A stretch of DNA of 64,000 nt from Maribellus maritimus (GTDB lineage Bacteria; Bacteroidota; Bacteroidia; Bacteroidales; Prolixibacteraceae): assembly GCF_022267315.1 (NCBI RefSeq), contig NZ_JAIKLE010000004.1:229371-293370 (forward strand). Direction: 5' to 3'. Numbering within the stretch: the stretch's first letter is position 1; the number at the start of each line of letters is the position of its first letter. Both the position numbers and the translations under genes were made by a program. The notes beneath the pieces are model-generated. The model did no database searches, was not told the origin of the DNA, and worked only from the letters and a program-made list of their open reading frames with translations. Positions 17,736-25,658 of the stretch are shown here, piece after piece.

Positions 17736-18131
17736 ATGACTAAAATAAAATCACTGGCTGATCTCAAAAAAATCAGGGATGAGGTACAGTCCAAGATCAA
17801 ATTGCGGGAGAATAGCGATCATCCCGAACAAACTGTGCAGATTAAAGTGGGGATGGCAACGTGCGGAATTGCATCGGGTGCCAAAGAAACCATGAATTAT
17901 TTTGTGGAAGAATTGGAACAACAGGCTATTGATGCCGTTGTTACGCAAACCGGATGCATGGGATATTGTTACGCCGAGCCAACGGTGGAAATAACGTTGC
18001 CCGGAAAAGGACCGGTGGTTTTTGGTTACGTAAATAAATCAAAAGCTGAAGAAATTATCGAAGTCTACATCAAACGTGGCAAGCTGGTAGATGGCATTAT
18101 TCCGGTAAATTTTAAAACCATTGATGAATAA
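17736..18131 (+). CDS. HndB-like [2Fe-2S] thioredoxin-fold protein
   Basis: 131 residues. A short N-terminal helix precedes a thioredoxin-like ferredoxin fold with MATCGIASGAKE (C43) and QTGCMGYCYAEP (C74, C78). Only three cysteines are visible in the usual cluster positions, as in the CGIAxGA variants of this family. It corresponds to HndB of the Desulfovibrio NADP-reducing hydrogenase and to the small subunit between the ATPase and HydB in clostridial operons. It is probably an electron carrier or assembly subunit of the following complex. Confidence 0.85.
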   Translation: MTKIKSLADLKKIRDEVQSKIKLRENSDHPEQTVQIKVGMATCGIASGAKETMNYFVEELEQQAIDAVVTQTGCMGYCYAEPTVEITLPGKGPVVFGYVNKSKAEEIIEVYIKRGKLVDGIIPVNFKTIDE

Positions 18132-18152
18132 AAACCTTCAACTAAATTTATT

Positions 18153-19946
18153 ATGAGCGATTATAAAATGCACCTTCTCATTTGCAGCGGAACAGGTTGT
18201 AAAGCGTCGGAAAGTGAAGATATTATAAATTCATTTACTTCTTTAATTGATGAGTTTGGGCTGGAAGACGAAGTGCAAATTGTACGCACCGGATGTTTTG
18301 GTTTTTGCGAGAAAGGCCCCATTGTAAAGGTATTGCCCGATAATACTTTTTATGTGAGAGTAAGCCCCGGGGATACTGAAGAAATTTTAAAAGAGCATAT
18401 AGTAAAAGGACGTACAGTTCAGCGTTTATTGTATACCGATCCGGTAACCAACGAAAATATAAGTGATTCCAAAGGAATTGGGTTTTACAAAAAGCAAATC
18501 AGGATTGCCTTACGAAATTGTGGTTTTATCAATCCGGAAAATATTGAAGAGTACATAGCCCGGGATGGTTACATGGCGCTTGGAAAGTGTCTGGCCGAAT
18601 TCACTCCGGAAGAAACCATTCAGGAAATAAAGGAATCAGGATTACGTGGCCGTGGAGGTGGAGGGTTTCCAACCGGATTAAAATGGGAAATTACACGAAA
18701 ATCGGAGGCCGACCAAAAATATGTAGTTTGTAATGCTGATGAAGGTGATCCTGGTGCATTTATGGATCGGTCAATTTTGGAAGGCGACCCGCATTCTGTT
18801 TTGGAAGCCATGGCTATCTGCGGATATTGTATCGGTGCAGACAAAGGTTTGGTTTATATCCGTGCAGAATATCCATTGGCAATTGAGCGTTTAAAGACAG
18901 CGATAAAACAAGCCCGCGAATATGGATTGTTGGGCAATGATATTATGGGCGCAAAGTTCAATTTTGATATTGAACTGCGTTATGGTGCAGGTGCATTTGT
19001 TTGTGGCGAAGAAACAGCGCTTATTCATTCAATGGAAGGTTTACGTGGTGAACCTACTTTTAAACCGCCGTTTCCTTCTGTTTCAGGATATATGGGGAAA
19101 CCAACCAACGTAAACAATGTGGAAACCTTTGCTAATATTCCTGTTATATTAAATAAAGGAGCCAACTGGTTTAATAAAATTGGTACTGAAAAATCAAAAG
19201 GAACCAAAGTTTTTGCATTAGCCGGAAAAATCAACAATGTTGGTTTAATTGAAGTTCCAATGGGCACTACATTGCGTGAAGTGATTTACGACATTGGTGG
19301 CGGTATAAAAAACGGAAAAGAATTTAAATCGGTGCAAACCGGAGGTCCTTCCGGTGGATGTTTAACAAAAGATTTTTTGGATACACCAATCGATTATGAT
19401 AATTTGATTGCTGCTGGATCGATGATGGGATCGGGAGGAATGATTGTAATGGATGAGGACGATTGTATGGTTTCCATTGCGCGTTTTTATCTCGAATTTA
19501 CATTGGAAGAATCGTGTGGAAAATGTACTCCTTGTCGTGTCGGCAATAAACGCCTGCACGAAATTCTTGACAAAATAACAAAAGGAAAAGGAGAAGTGGA
19601 AGACATTGAACGTTTAAGGGTTTTGAGTTCAGTTATTAAGGATGCGTCACTTTGCGGACTGGGACAATCATCTCCCAACCCGGTACTTTCAACCATTGCA
19701 AATTTTGAAAATGAATATTTGGCGCATGTAAATGACGGAAAATGTCCGGCAGGGCAGTGCAAGGCTCTTTTGAAATATGAAATTGCAGAAGATTTATGTA
19801 CAGGTTGTACACTTTGTTTCCGAAATTGCCCGGTTGGAGCAATTACAGGTGAGCGCAGGCAACCTCATTTTATTGACCAGTCTATCTGTATTAAATGTGG
19901 TGTTTGTTTTGAAAAATGTAAATTCGATGCGATAACCCTAACATAA
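18153..19946 (+). CDS. hydB: [FeFe]-hydrogenase flavoprotein subunit HydB (NuoF-like, NAD(P)-binding)
   Basis: 597 residues. The N-terminal thioredoxin-like [2Fe-2S] domain has LICSGTGCKASES and CFGFCEKGP. The NuoF core follows: GLRGRGGGGFPTGLKWE for FMN/NADH, NADEGDPGAFMDR, then an SLBB segment. The [4Fe-4S] N3 motif is ESCGKCTPCRVG, and two further ferredoxin clusters at the C-terminus are CTGCTLCFRNCP and CIKCGVCFEKCK. This is the architecture of HydB/HndC in NAD-linked trimeric hydrogenases, where the flavin is the proposed bifurcation site. It is translated between the HndB-like protein and HydA. Confidence 0.95.
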   Translation: MSDYKMHLLICSGTGCKASESEDIINSFTSLIDEFGLEDEVQIVRTGCFGFCEKGPIVKVLPDNTFYVRVSPGDTEEILKEHIVKGRTVQRLLYTDPVTNENISDSKGIGFYKKQIRIALRNCGFINPENIEEYIARDGYMALGKCLAEFTPEETIQEIKESGLRGRGGGGFPTGLKWEITRKSEADQKYVVCNADEGDPGAFMDRSILEGDPHSVLEAMAICGYCIGADKGLVYIRAEYPLAIERLKTAIKQAREYGLLGNDIMGAKFNFDIELRYGAGAFVCGEETALIHSMEGLRGEPTFKPPFPSVSGYMGKPTNVNNVETFANIPVILNKGANWFNKIGTEKSKGTKVFALAGKINNVGLIEVPMGTTLREVIYDIGGGIKNGKEFKSVQTGGPSGGCLTKDFLDTPIDYDNLIAAGSMMGSGGMIVMDEDDCMVSIARFYLEFTLEESCGKCTPCRVGNKRLHEILDKITKGKGEVEDIERLRVLSSVIKDASLCGLGQSSPNPVLSTIANFENEYLAHVNDGKCPAGQCKALLKYEIAEDLCTGCTLCFRNCPVGAITGERRQPHFIDQSICIKCGVCFEKCKFDAITLT

Positions 19947-19964
19947 TCAAGTAAAAAGAATACA

Positions 19965-21719
19965 ATGGATACGATAAATCTGACAATTGATAATAAATCG
20001 ATAGTTGTAAAAAACGGAACTACAATTTTGGAAGCGGCATCAGGAATTGGCGTGCATGTCCCCACGTTGTGTCACATGAAACTGCATGATTTAAATATAG
20101 AAAATAAACCCGGTGGCTGTCGCGTCTGCGTGGTGGAAGTTGAGGGACGCCGGAATCTTGCTCCGGCTTGCTGTACCGAAGTAGCTGAAGGAATGGTAGT
20201 AAATACCCATTCGATCCGGGCTATTAATGCTCGCCGTACAGTGATGGAACTGATTCTTTCCGACCACCCCGCTGACTGTCTGATATGTGCAAAGTCGGGC
20301 AACTGTGAGTTGCAGGACATGGCACATCAACTGGGTATTCGTGAAATTCATTACCAGGGGGAACAGTCACATTATCGGGAAGACACTTCCCCTGCAATTA
20401 TTCGTGAAGTGGACAAATGTATAATGTGCCGCCGTTGTGAAATGATGTGTAATGAAGTACAAACGGTAGGCGTTCTTTCGGCGATAAACCGTGGTTTTAA
20501 TTCTGTAGTTTCTCCGGCTTTTGAAATGAATCTCGACCATTCGGTTTGCACGTATTGCGGACAATGTGTTGCTGTTTGCCCAACCGGTGCGTTAACCGAA
20601 GTAGATGAAACAGGAAATGTAATCCGCGCTTTGTCCGATCCCTCGAAAACTGTAATTGTTCAGACTGCCCCGGCTGTTCGTGCAGCTCTTGGCGAAGAAT
20701 TTGGAATGGAAGCCGGAACATTGGTTACAGGTAAACTCGTTGCTTCCTTAAAACAGCTTGGATTCGACTATGTTTTTGATACCGATTTTGCAGCTGACCT
20801 CACCATTATGGAAGAAGGTACCGAGTTGTTAAACCGTTTGTCAAAACATTTGTCTGGCGATAAGGATGTAAAATTGCCAATTTTGACATCGTGTTGTCCG
20901 GCGTGGGTGAAGTTTTTTGAGCACCAGTTTCCTGAAATGAAAGATATCCCGTCTACAGCACGTTCACCGCAGCAAATGTTTGGCTCCATTGCGAAAACTT
21001 ATTTTGCTGATAAATTGGGTATTAATAGGGAAGATTTGGTTGTAGTGTCAATAATGCCTTGTGTGGCTAAAAAATATGAATGTGGCCGTGAGGAATTTAA
21101 AACCAATGATAACCCTGATGTTGACTATGCATTGACCACACGTGAACTGGCTGCCCTGATAAAAATTTCAAACATCGATTTCAGAACACTTCCCAATGAA
21201 ACGTTTGATAATCCGCTTGGAGAATCAACCGGAGCCGCAGTAATTTTTGGAACAACAGGAGGAGTGATCGAAGCTGCAGTCAGAACTGCTTATGAGATTC
21301 ATACAAAAAAAGAGCTTCCCCGGATTGATTTTGCTGAACTACGCGGAATGGAGGGGATTCGGAAAGCAACCATAGATTTTGATGGATTCCCCTTAAAAAT
21401 TGGAATTGCCCATGGTTTGGGAAATGCCCGCAAATTGCTTGAAGACATTCAGGCCGGTAAAAGTGAGTTTCATGCCATTGAAATAATGAGTTGTCCGGGG
21501 GGCTGTATTGGTGGTGGAGGGCAGCCCTATCACCATGGAAATGCAGAGGTACTGAAAAAGAGACAGATGGCTATTTACCAGGAGGACAAAAACAAAGTAA
21601 TTCGTAAATCACACGAAAATCCGTATATCATTGAATTGTACGAGGAGTTTTTAGGAGAACCGATGAGCGAAAAAGCACATCATTTGTTACATACCGAGTA
21701 TTTTGATCGAACGGAATAG
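19965..21719 (+). CDS. hydA: [FeFe]-hydrogenase catalytic subunit HydA
   Basis: 584 residues. The N-terminal [2Fe-2S] domain has CHMKL and GGCRVC. A His-ligated [4Fe-4S] site follows (HPADCLICAKSGNCELQ), then two ferredoxin clusters (CIMCRRCEMMC, CTYCGQCVAVCP). The H-cluster motifs are all canonical: TSCCPAW (308-314), MPCVAKK (364-370) and MSCPGGCIGGGGQP (from 508). It is an M3-type group A enzyme like HndD, and lacks the extra C-terminal [2Fe-2S] domain of the Thermotoga subunit. With HydB and HydC it should couple NADH plus reduced ferredoxin to H2, in either direction. The HydE, HydF and HydG maturases are not in the window. Confidence 0.96.
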   Translation: MDTINLTIDNKSIVVKNGTTILEAASGIGVHVPTLCHMKLHDLNIENKPGGCRVCVVEVEGRRNLAPACCTEVAEGMVVNTHSIRAINARRTVMELILSDHPADCLICAKSGNCELQDMAHQLGIREIHYQGEQSHYREDTSPAIIREVDKCIMCRRCEMMCNEVQTVGVLSAINRGFNSVVSPAFEMNLDHSVCTYCGQCVAVCPTGALTEVDETGNVIRALSDPSKTVIVQTAPAVRAALGEEFGMEAGTLVTGKLVASLKQLGFDYVFDTDFAADLTIMEEGTELLNRLSKHLSGDKDVKLPILTSCCPAWVKFFEHQFPEMKDIPSTARSPQQMFGSIAKTYFADKLGINREDLVVVSIMPCVAKKYECGREEFKTNDNPDVDYALTTRELAALIKISNIDFRTLPNETFDNPLGESTGAAVIFGTTGGVIEAAVRTAYEIHTKKELPRIDFAELRGMEGIRKATIDFDGFPLKIGIAHGLGNARKLLEDIQAGKSEFHAIEIMSCPGGCIGGGGQPYHHGNAEVLKKRQMAIYQEDKNKVIRKSHENPYIIELYEEFLGEPMSEKAHHLLHTEYFDRTE

Positions 21720-21773
21720 TTTGTTTGAGGTTCTATTACTAATAATTGTCTAATTTCTAAAAGTCAATAAAAA

Positions 21774-22283
21774 ATGCCAAAAATAAAATTAGCAGAAAAT
21801 ACAATACAACTCATAAAAGATACTTGCGCTGAATTTGGAAACAAAGAGAGTGAATTGATTAATGTTTTACACCAGGTGCAGCACAAGCTAGGATATCTTC
21901 CGGCTGAAGTGCAGGAAGTGATTGCCAAAGAATTAAAAACATCGGTAGCAAAAGTGTATGGGGTCGTTACTTTTTATAGCTTTTTTACGATGATTCCACA
22001 CGGAGAAAATCCGATTTCAATTTGTATGGGAACAGCATGTTATGTTCGTGGTGCCGAGCAGGTCTTGGCTGAATTTAAGCGTCAGTTAAAAGTAGAAGTC
22101 GGAGAGTCAACCAGCGATGGGAAATTTTCGATCAATTGTTTACGTTGTGTAGGTGCGTGTGGTTTGGCTCCGGTTGTTACTGTCGGCGAAAAAGTGTATG
22201 GCCGTGTTGCTCCGAGCGAAGTAAAAAAGATTATTGCAGAATATCGCGAAGGATGTGCAGGTGATGATGCCAAATCAGCATAA
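21774..22283 (+). CDS. hydC: [FeFe]-hydrogenase subunit HydC (NuoE-like)
   Basis: 169 residues of the NuoE family. A helical N-terminal bundle (ELINVLHQVQHKLGYLP) precedes the thioredoxin-like [2Fe-2S] domain with VTFYSFFT, CMGTACYVRGAE and CLRCVGACGLAP, the four-Cys ligand set. It passes electrons between HydB and HydA in the trimeric complex. HydC usually precedes HydB; here it is the last gene, 54 bases after hydA, and its stop codon abuts the operon terminator. Confidence 0.94.
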   Translation: MPKIKLAENTIQLIKDTCAEFGNKESELINVLHQVQHKLGYLPAEVQEVIAKELKTSVAKVYGVVTFYSFFTMIPHGENPISICMGTACYVRGAEQVLAEFKRQLKVEVGESTSDGKFSINCLRCVGACGLAPVVTVGEKVYGRVAPSEVKKIIAEYREGCAGDDAKSA

Positions 22284-22330
22284 AAAAGTGGCGGGTTTTT
22301 TAATTCAAAATAGTCCCGCCACTTTTTAAA
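22283..22330 (+). terminator. Terminator of the hydrogenase operon
   Basis: 13-bp perfect stem AAAAAGTGGCGGG / CCCGCCACTTTTT (22283-22295 with 22315-22327) starting at the last base of the hydC stop codon. The flanking A- and T-runs could let it stop the convergent MOSC transcript too. Confidence 0.92.
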
Positions 22331-22461
22331 TTTTATGATTATAATAAGTGTTTTTTTGTTTATCCTGCGTTGAAACATCTTTTTTCTTCAAAATTGAAGT
22401 TCTCATTTTTTTGTCAAATGAATCAATCGGTTACGTTTTGTCGCGTTCTTAGTTTGCAAGA

Positions 22462-23106
22462 TCATTTAAGCGAAAAACGTTTGAGTAAATCATTTCGGCA
22501 ACTTTCAGCGAGAAAAGTGTCGTTGATTGCCTTTTCAAAGTTTTCTTTTTCCTTTTCAAATTCGGAAGCATAAAGAAGTTGATACACTTTTAGAATGGAA
22601 AGCGAATCTTTTTTTTCAATAAGAACAACTTCGTCACCGGCTTTTACTTCGCCTTTTTGAAGTACACGGACATAAACGCCTGCAAAACCGGAATCGATAA
22701 ATTGTTTTACCATTTTTTGAGTCCCAAAACGAATCCCCAGCTTGTAACAGGGCTGGCGTGGTTGAGTAGCCTGAACCACAACTTCTCCTATTTTAAAAGT
22801 ATCGCCAATATTTATTTTTGCTTCGTGCAAACCTTCAACTGTAAGATTTTCACCAAACATTCCCCAGGGCATTTTTAATTCCGGGTAGAATTTTTGCCAA
22901 TAGTCGTAATGGTCGGCAGAATATAGGTAACATGCTTTGTCTGTGCCTCCATGATATCTGCGGTCAATAACATGATCATTTTCAACATCTTCTTTTCCCA
23001 GAAAAATAGGGTGGGGAACCGAATATTTGTAAATTCCGGTTTCTATCTGCTTTCCACGCCACTCAATTGTTTGTGGGGCACCAATATTTGTTGAGATGAT
23101 TTTCAT
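22462..23106 (-). CDS. MOSC-domain protein (YiiM-like)
   Basis: 214 residues. Recognisable MOSC features are DRRYHGGTDKACYLYSADHY, MPWGMFGENLTVEGL, IGDTFKIGEVVVQATQPRQPCYKLG (with the conserved Cys) and GFAGVYVRVLQKGEVKAGDEV. The family includes YiiM, a molybdenum-cofactor-dependent reductase of N-hydroxylated compounds, and the MOSC domain may bind Moco through the Cys. It is convergent with the hydrogenase operon and functionally separate. Confidence 0.88.
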   Translation of the reverse strand: MKIISTNIGAPQTIEWRGKQIETGIYKYSVPHPIFLGKEDVENDHVIDRRYHGGTDKACYLYSADHYDYWQKFYPELKMPWGMFGENLTVEGLHEAKINIGDTFKIGEVVVQATQPRQPCYKLGIRFGTQKMVKQFIDSGFAGVYVRVLQKGEVKAGDEVVLIEKKDSLSILKVYQLLYASEFEKEKENFEKAINDTFLAESCRNDLLKRFSLK

Positions 23107-23189
23107 TTATAATGATTTTAGATGGAGCGTTTTGAGGTATAGACTACCTTATTTTTTTCTGTACTCATTCCTGATTTCTAAAATCTGTC

Positions 23190-23948
23190 TTAAGCAATTT
23201 TTCGCTCCTTTTTTATGTTTTCGTAGGCTTGATTTACCTTCTGGAATTTCTCGTTGGCAGCTCTCTGGAAATCGTCGCCGAGATGGCTAACTTTATCCGG
23301 GTGATATTTCATAGCCATCCGGCGATACGCTTTTTTGAGTTCATCGTTGCTGGCCGAACGTTCAATTTCCAGAATTTTATAGTCTGCGTCAGTATTCGGA
23401 ACAAACATTGCTTCAATTGATTGGTAATCACTATCGTTAATCCCCATATATCTGCTGATTTGGGCAATCATTTGTTTCTCTGCAGCATCAACTTGTCCAT
23501 CGGCCTGTGCAATACCATATAAAAAATGCAGGAGTTGCAGTCTGGCCGAATAATTCATGTTTTGCTGAATTTGGCGGCACACTTCGTTTACAGGAATGGT
23601 TTGTTTTAAAATATCTCGAAGCATTTTTACTGATTCTGTCGCTGAAGCTTCGCCAAAATTCTGCACCATAAACCTTTTTACATAATCCAGTTCCGATTTT
23701 AAAACTTTTCCATCTGCCTTCATAACAGCAGCCACTAAAACGAGCAAACTCATTACATAACCACCTGTAGTTGTTCTGCCCGAATATCCGGTGGTTCTTC
23801 CTGTTGTAAATCCGGGGCCTCCACCCTGTTGCATTTGTTCCGTACTTCCATCAAAAATTGAACCTACAACAAATCCAAAAATTGCTCCAATTGGTCCGCC
23901 AACAGCCCATCCAAGGCCTCCTCCTATCCATTTACCAAATTTTGCCAT
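23190..23948 (-). CDS. TerB-DnaJ domain protein (DjlA-like)
   Basis: 252 residues. A Gly-rich hydrophobic N-terminus (GGGLGWAVGGPIGAIFGFVVGSIF) probably inserts in or touches the membrane. A TerB-like helical domain follows (YVMSLLVLVAAVMKADGKV, LHFLYGIAQADGQVDAAE). The C-terminal J-domain reads YKILEIERSASNDELKKAYR and has the HPD motif. This is the DjlA layout: a J-protein co-chaperone that recruits DnaK at the inner membrane. The start overlaps the end of coaE by 17 bases. Confidence 0.9.
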   Translation of the reverse strand: MAKFGKWIGGGLGWAVGGPIGAIFGFVVGSIFDGSTEQMQQGGGPGFTTGRTTGYSGRTTTGGYVMSLLVLVAAVMKADGKVLKSELDYVKRFMVQNFGEASATESVKMLRDILKQTIPVNEVCRQIQQNMNYSARLQLLHFLYGIAQADGQVDAAEKQMIAQISRYMGINDSDYQSIEAMFVPNTDADYKILEIERSASNDELKKAYRRMAMKYHPDKVSHLGDDFQRAANEKFQKVNQAYENIKKERKIA

Positions 23949-24531
23949 ATTTTTTTAATTTTTTATCTATTTCAATAATTTCAGGGATTATTAAACGTTT
24001 GTTGTCATTTATAATTTCAATACTTGCCAGTTTTCTTTTTTCCTTGTCCGTCCATTGTCTGCTTATCCTTTCCAAAACCTGCGCTTCAGAAACTCCATCT
24101 CTTTTTTTTACTCTTTCTATTCGATGTCTTTTTTCCGCTGAAACCAAAATATTAAAATCCATCATTTTATAAAATCCACTTTCAAAAAGTATTGCAGCCT
24201 CATGAATTATATATTTGTGGTTTTGTTTGTCAACCCAATCATTAAATTTTTCCCGAACAACCGGATGAACCATTTTATTCATTTTTTCAAGCTGAATATT
24301 ATCATTGAAAATAATATTGGCAAGTTTTTTTCGGTTAACCCTTCCATTGTCCATATAAATTCCCTCTCCAAAGAGGTGAATGAGCTTCGTTTTAATTTTA
24401 GAATCTGAATCAAGGAGTTGTTTTGCTATAGTATCAGCTTCAAAAACGGGAACTCCTAACAGTTTAAAAATGTTACAAATGGTCGATTTTCCACTTCCTA
24501 TTCCACCAGTTATTCCTATTTTTATTGTCAT
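23932..24531 (-). CDS. coaE: Dephospho-CoA kinase
   Basis: 199 residues, full family length. The P-loop GITGGIGSGKST is at the N-terminus, followed by VFEADTIAKQLL, the HPVVREKF segment, AAILFESGFYK and RVKKRDGVSEAQVLERISRQW. It phosphorylates the 3'-OH of dephospho-CoA in the last step of CoA synthesis. It lies 10 bases after the YbbR gene, an order common in Bacteroidota. Confidence 0.95.
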   Translation of the reverse strand: MTIKIGITGGIGSGKSTICNIFKLLGVPVFEADTIAKQLLDSDSKIKTKLIHLFGEGIYMDNGRVNRKKLANIIFNDNIQLEKMNKMVHPVVREKFNDWVDKQNHKYIIHEAAILFESGFYKMMDFNILVSAEKRHRIERVKKRDGVSEAQVLERISRQWTDKEKRKLASIEIINDNKRLIIPEIIEIDKKLKKYGKIW

Positions 24532-24541
24532 CCTTAATTTC

Positions 24542-25552
24542 TTAGTCGGTTTCTATTAAATACTCAACTGTTTCTGGTGAAATTCTAAGTATCTCAATAA
24601 AAGTTGGCTCGTGTTCGGTTTTTACTCCGATATTTTCAACATTCATTCTTATCGAGTTGTAATCAACGGTTATAACAAAATCAGAAGACGTAACATTCTC
24701 AAATTCGCTTAGTCCAACAAGAAATGAAAGTGTAACTTCCGACGGGAATAATTTTATTTTTACATTATCCGGCTTGTTTTTAATTTGTATCGGCACTTTT
24801 AACTCTTTTTCAGTAAATTTTTCAACCGGAATTTTTAATGTAATTTTTTCAGGTTTTATACTGGTTTTTTCGGGGTGTTTTACCGTAACCACTTTTTCCA
24901 TATCTGCATCCAGCCTTTCGTACGATTTAAATTCGGTTTCAAGGAATTGAATCGAGTCTAAAAGTATTGCCGGCCCGGTTACTGACACTGTTTCGGGCAA
25001 AATTGAGACGGGGTCTTTTAAATTGAATTGCGGCTTAAAATTCAGTTCGGCATTCATCCTTACCGGAACTGATTTGGTTTTTAAACTATCGAGAACGACA
25101 ATAAAGTTATCGGGTCGTATATTGGTTACGGAAATCTCGTTGCTAATCTGATCTGAAACAATATTGATTAGATCAGCAGAACGGATTGAATATCTATCGG
25201 CAACCGGCTCCAAATCGCGTGTAATTTGAGTGAGATTAATAACAATAGGAGAAAAGGAAAGACTTAATTTATGACGTAATAAAGTAAATCCGTGTGCGTC
25301 AACCTGTAATTCAAATTTTGGTGGCAATTTATTTGAAACAAACTGATTAGCGGGCGGACTAACAAATTTTACAGGATAAGAAACCGTAGTAGTGTAATCT
25401 TTACTTAAGGCATTTAAGAACCAGAGTGCAGTTGCAATTAAAAGGCAAATCAGAAAAACAACAATTTGTTTATCATCTTTTAATCTTTCAATTTTGAAGT
25501 ATCCCGTAATTTCTGATAATTTTATTTTCATACGAGTAGCAAAATTAACCAA
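24542..25552 (-). CDS. YbbR-domain membrane protein (CdaR-like)
   Basis: 336 residues. One N-terminal transmembrane helix (IVVFLICLLIATALWFLNAL, about 31-50) anchors an extracytoplasmic region of repeated YbbR beta-domains (VPVRMNAELNF, PETVSVTGPAILLDSI, LKVPIQIKNKPDNVKI). YbbR/CdaR proteins regulate diadenylate cyclase in Firmicutes; in Bacteroidota the gene is often beside coaE, as here, and its role is less clear. Confidence 0.88.
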   Translation of the reverse strand: MVNFATRMKIKLSEITGYFKIERLKDDKQIVVFLICLLIATALWFLNALSKDYTTTVSYPVKFVSPPANQFVSNKLPPKFELQVDAHGFTLLRHKLSLSFSPIVINLTQITRDLEPVADRYSIRSADLINIVSDQISNEISVTNIRPDNFIVVLDSLKTKSVPVRMNAELNFKPQFNLKDPVSILPETVSVTGPAILLDSIQFLETEFKSYERLDADMEKVVTVKHPEKTSIKPEKITLKIPVEKFTEKELKVPIQIKNKPDNVKIKLFPSEVTLSFLVGLSEFENVTSSDFVITVDYNSIRMNVENIGVKTEHEPTFIEILRISPETVEYLIETD

Positions 25553-25658
25553 TTAAACTAAAATGTTATCATGGTTTTTTATAATCATCATATTCAAAAT
25601 GGTATAGCAAAGTGCATTTTACTACATGAGTATTTTTATCGGAATGCGCAAAGGACGT

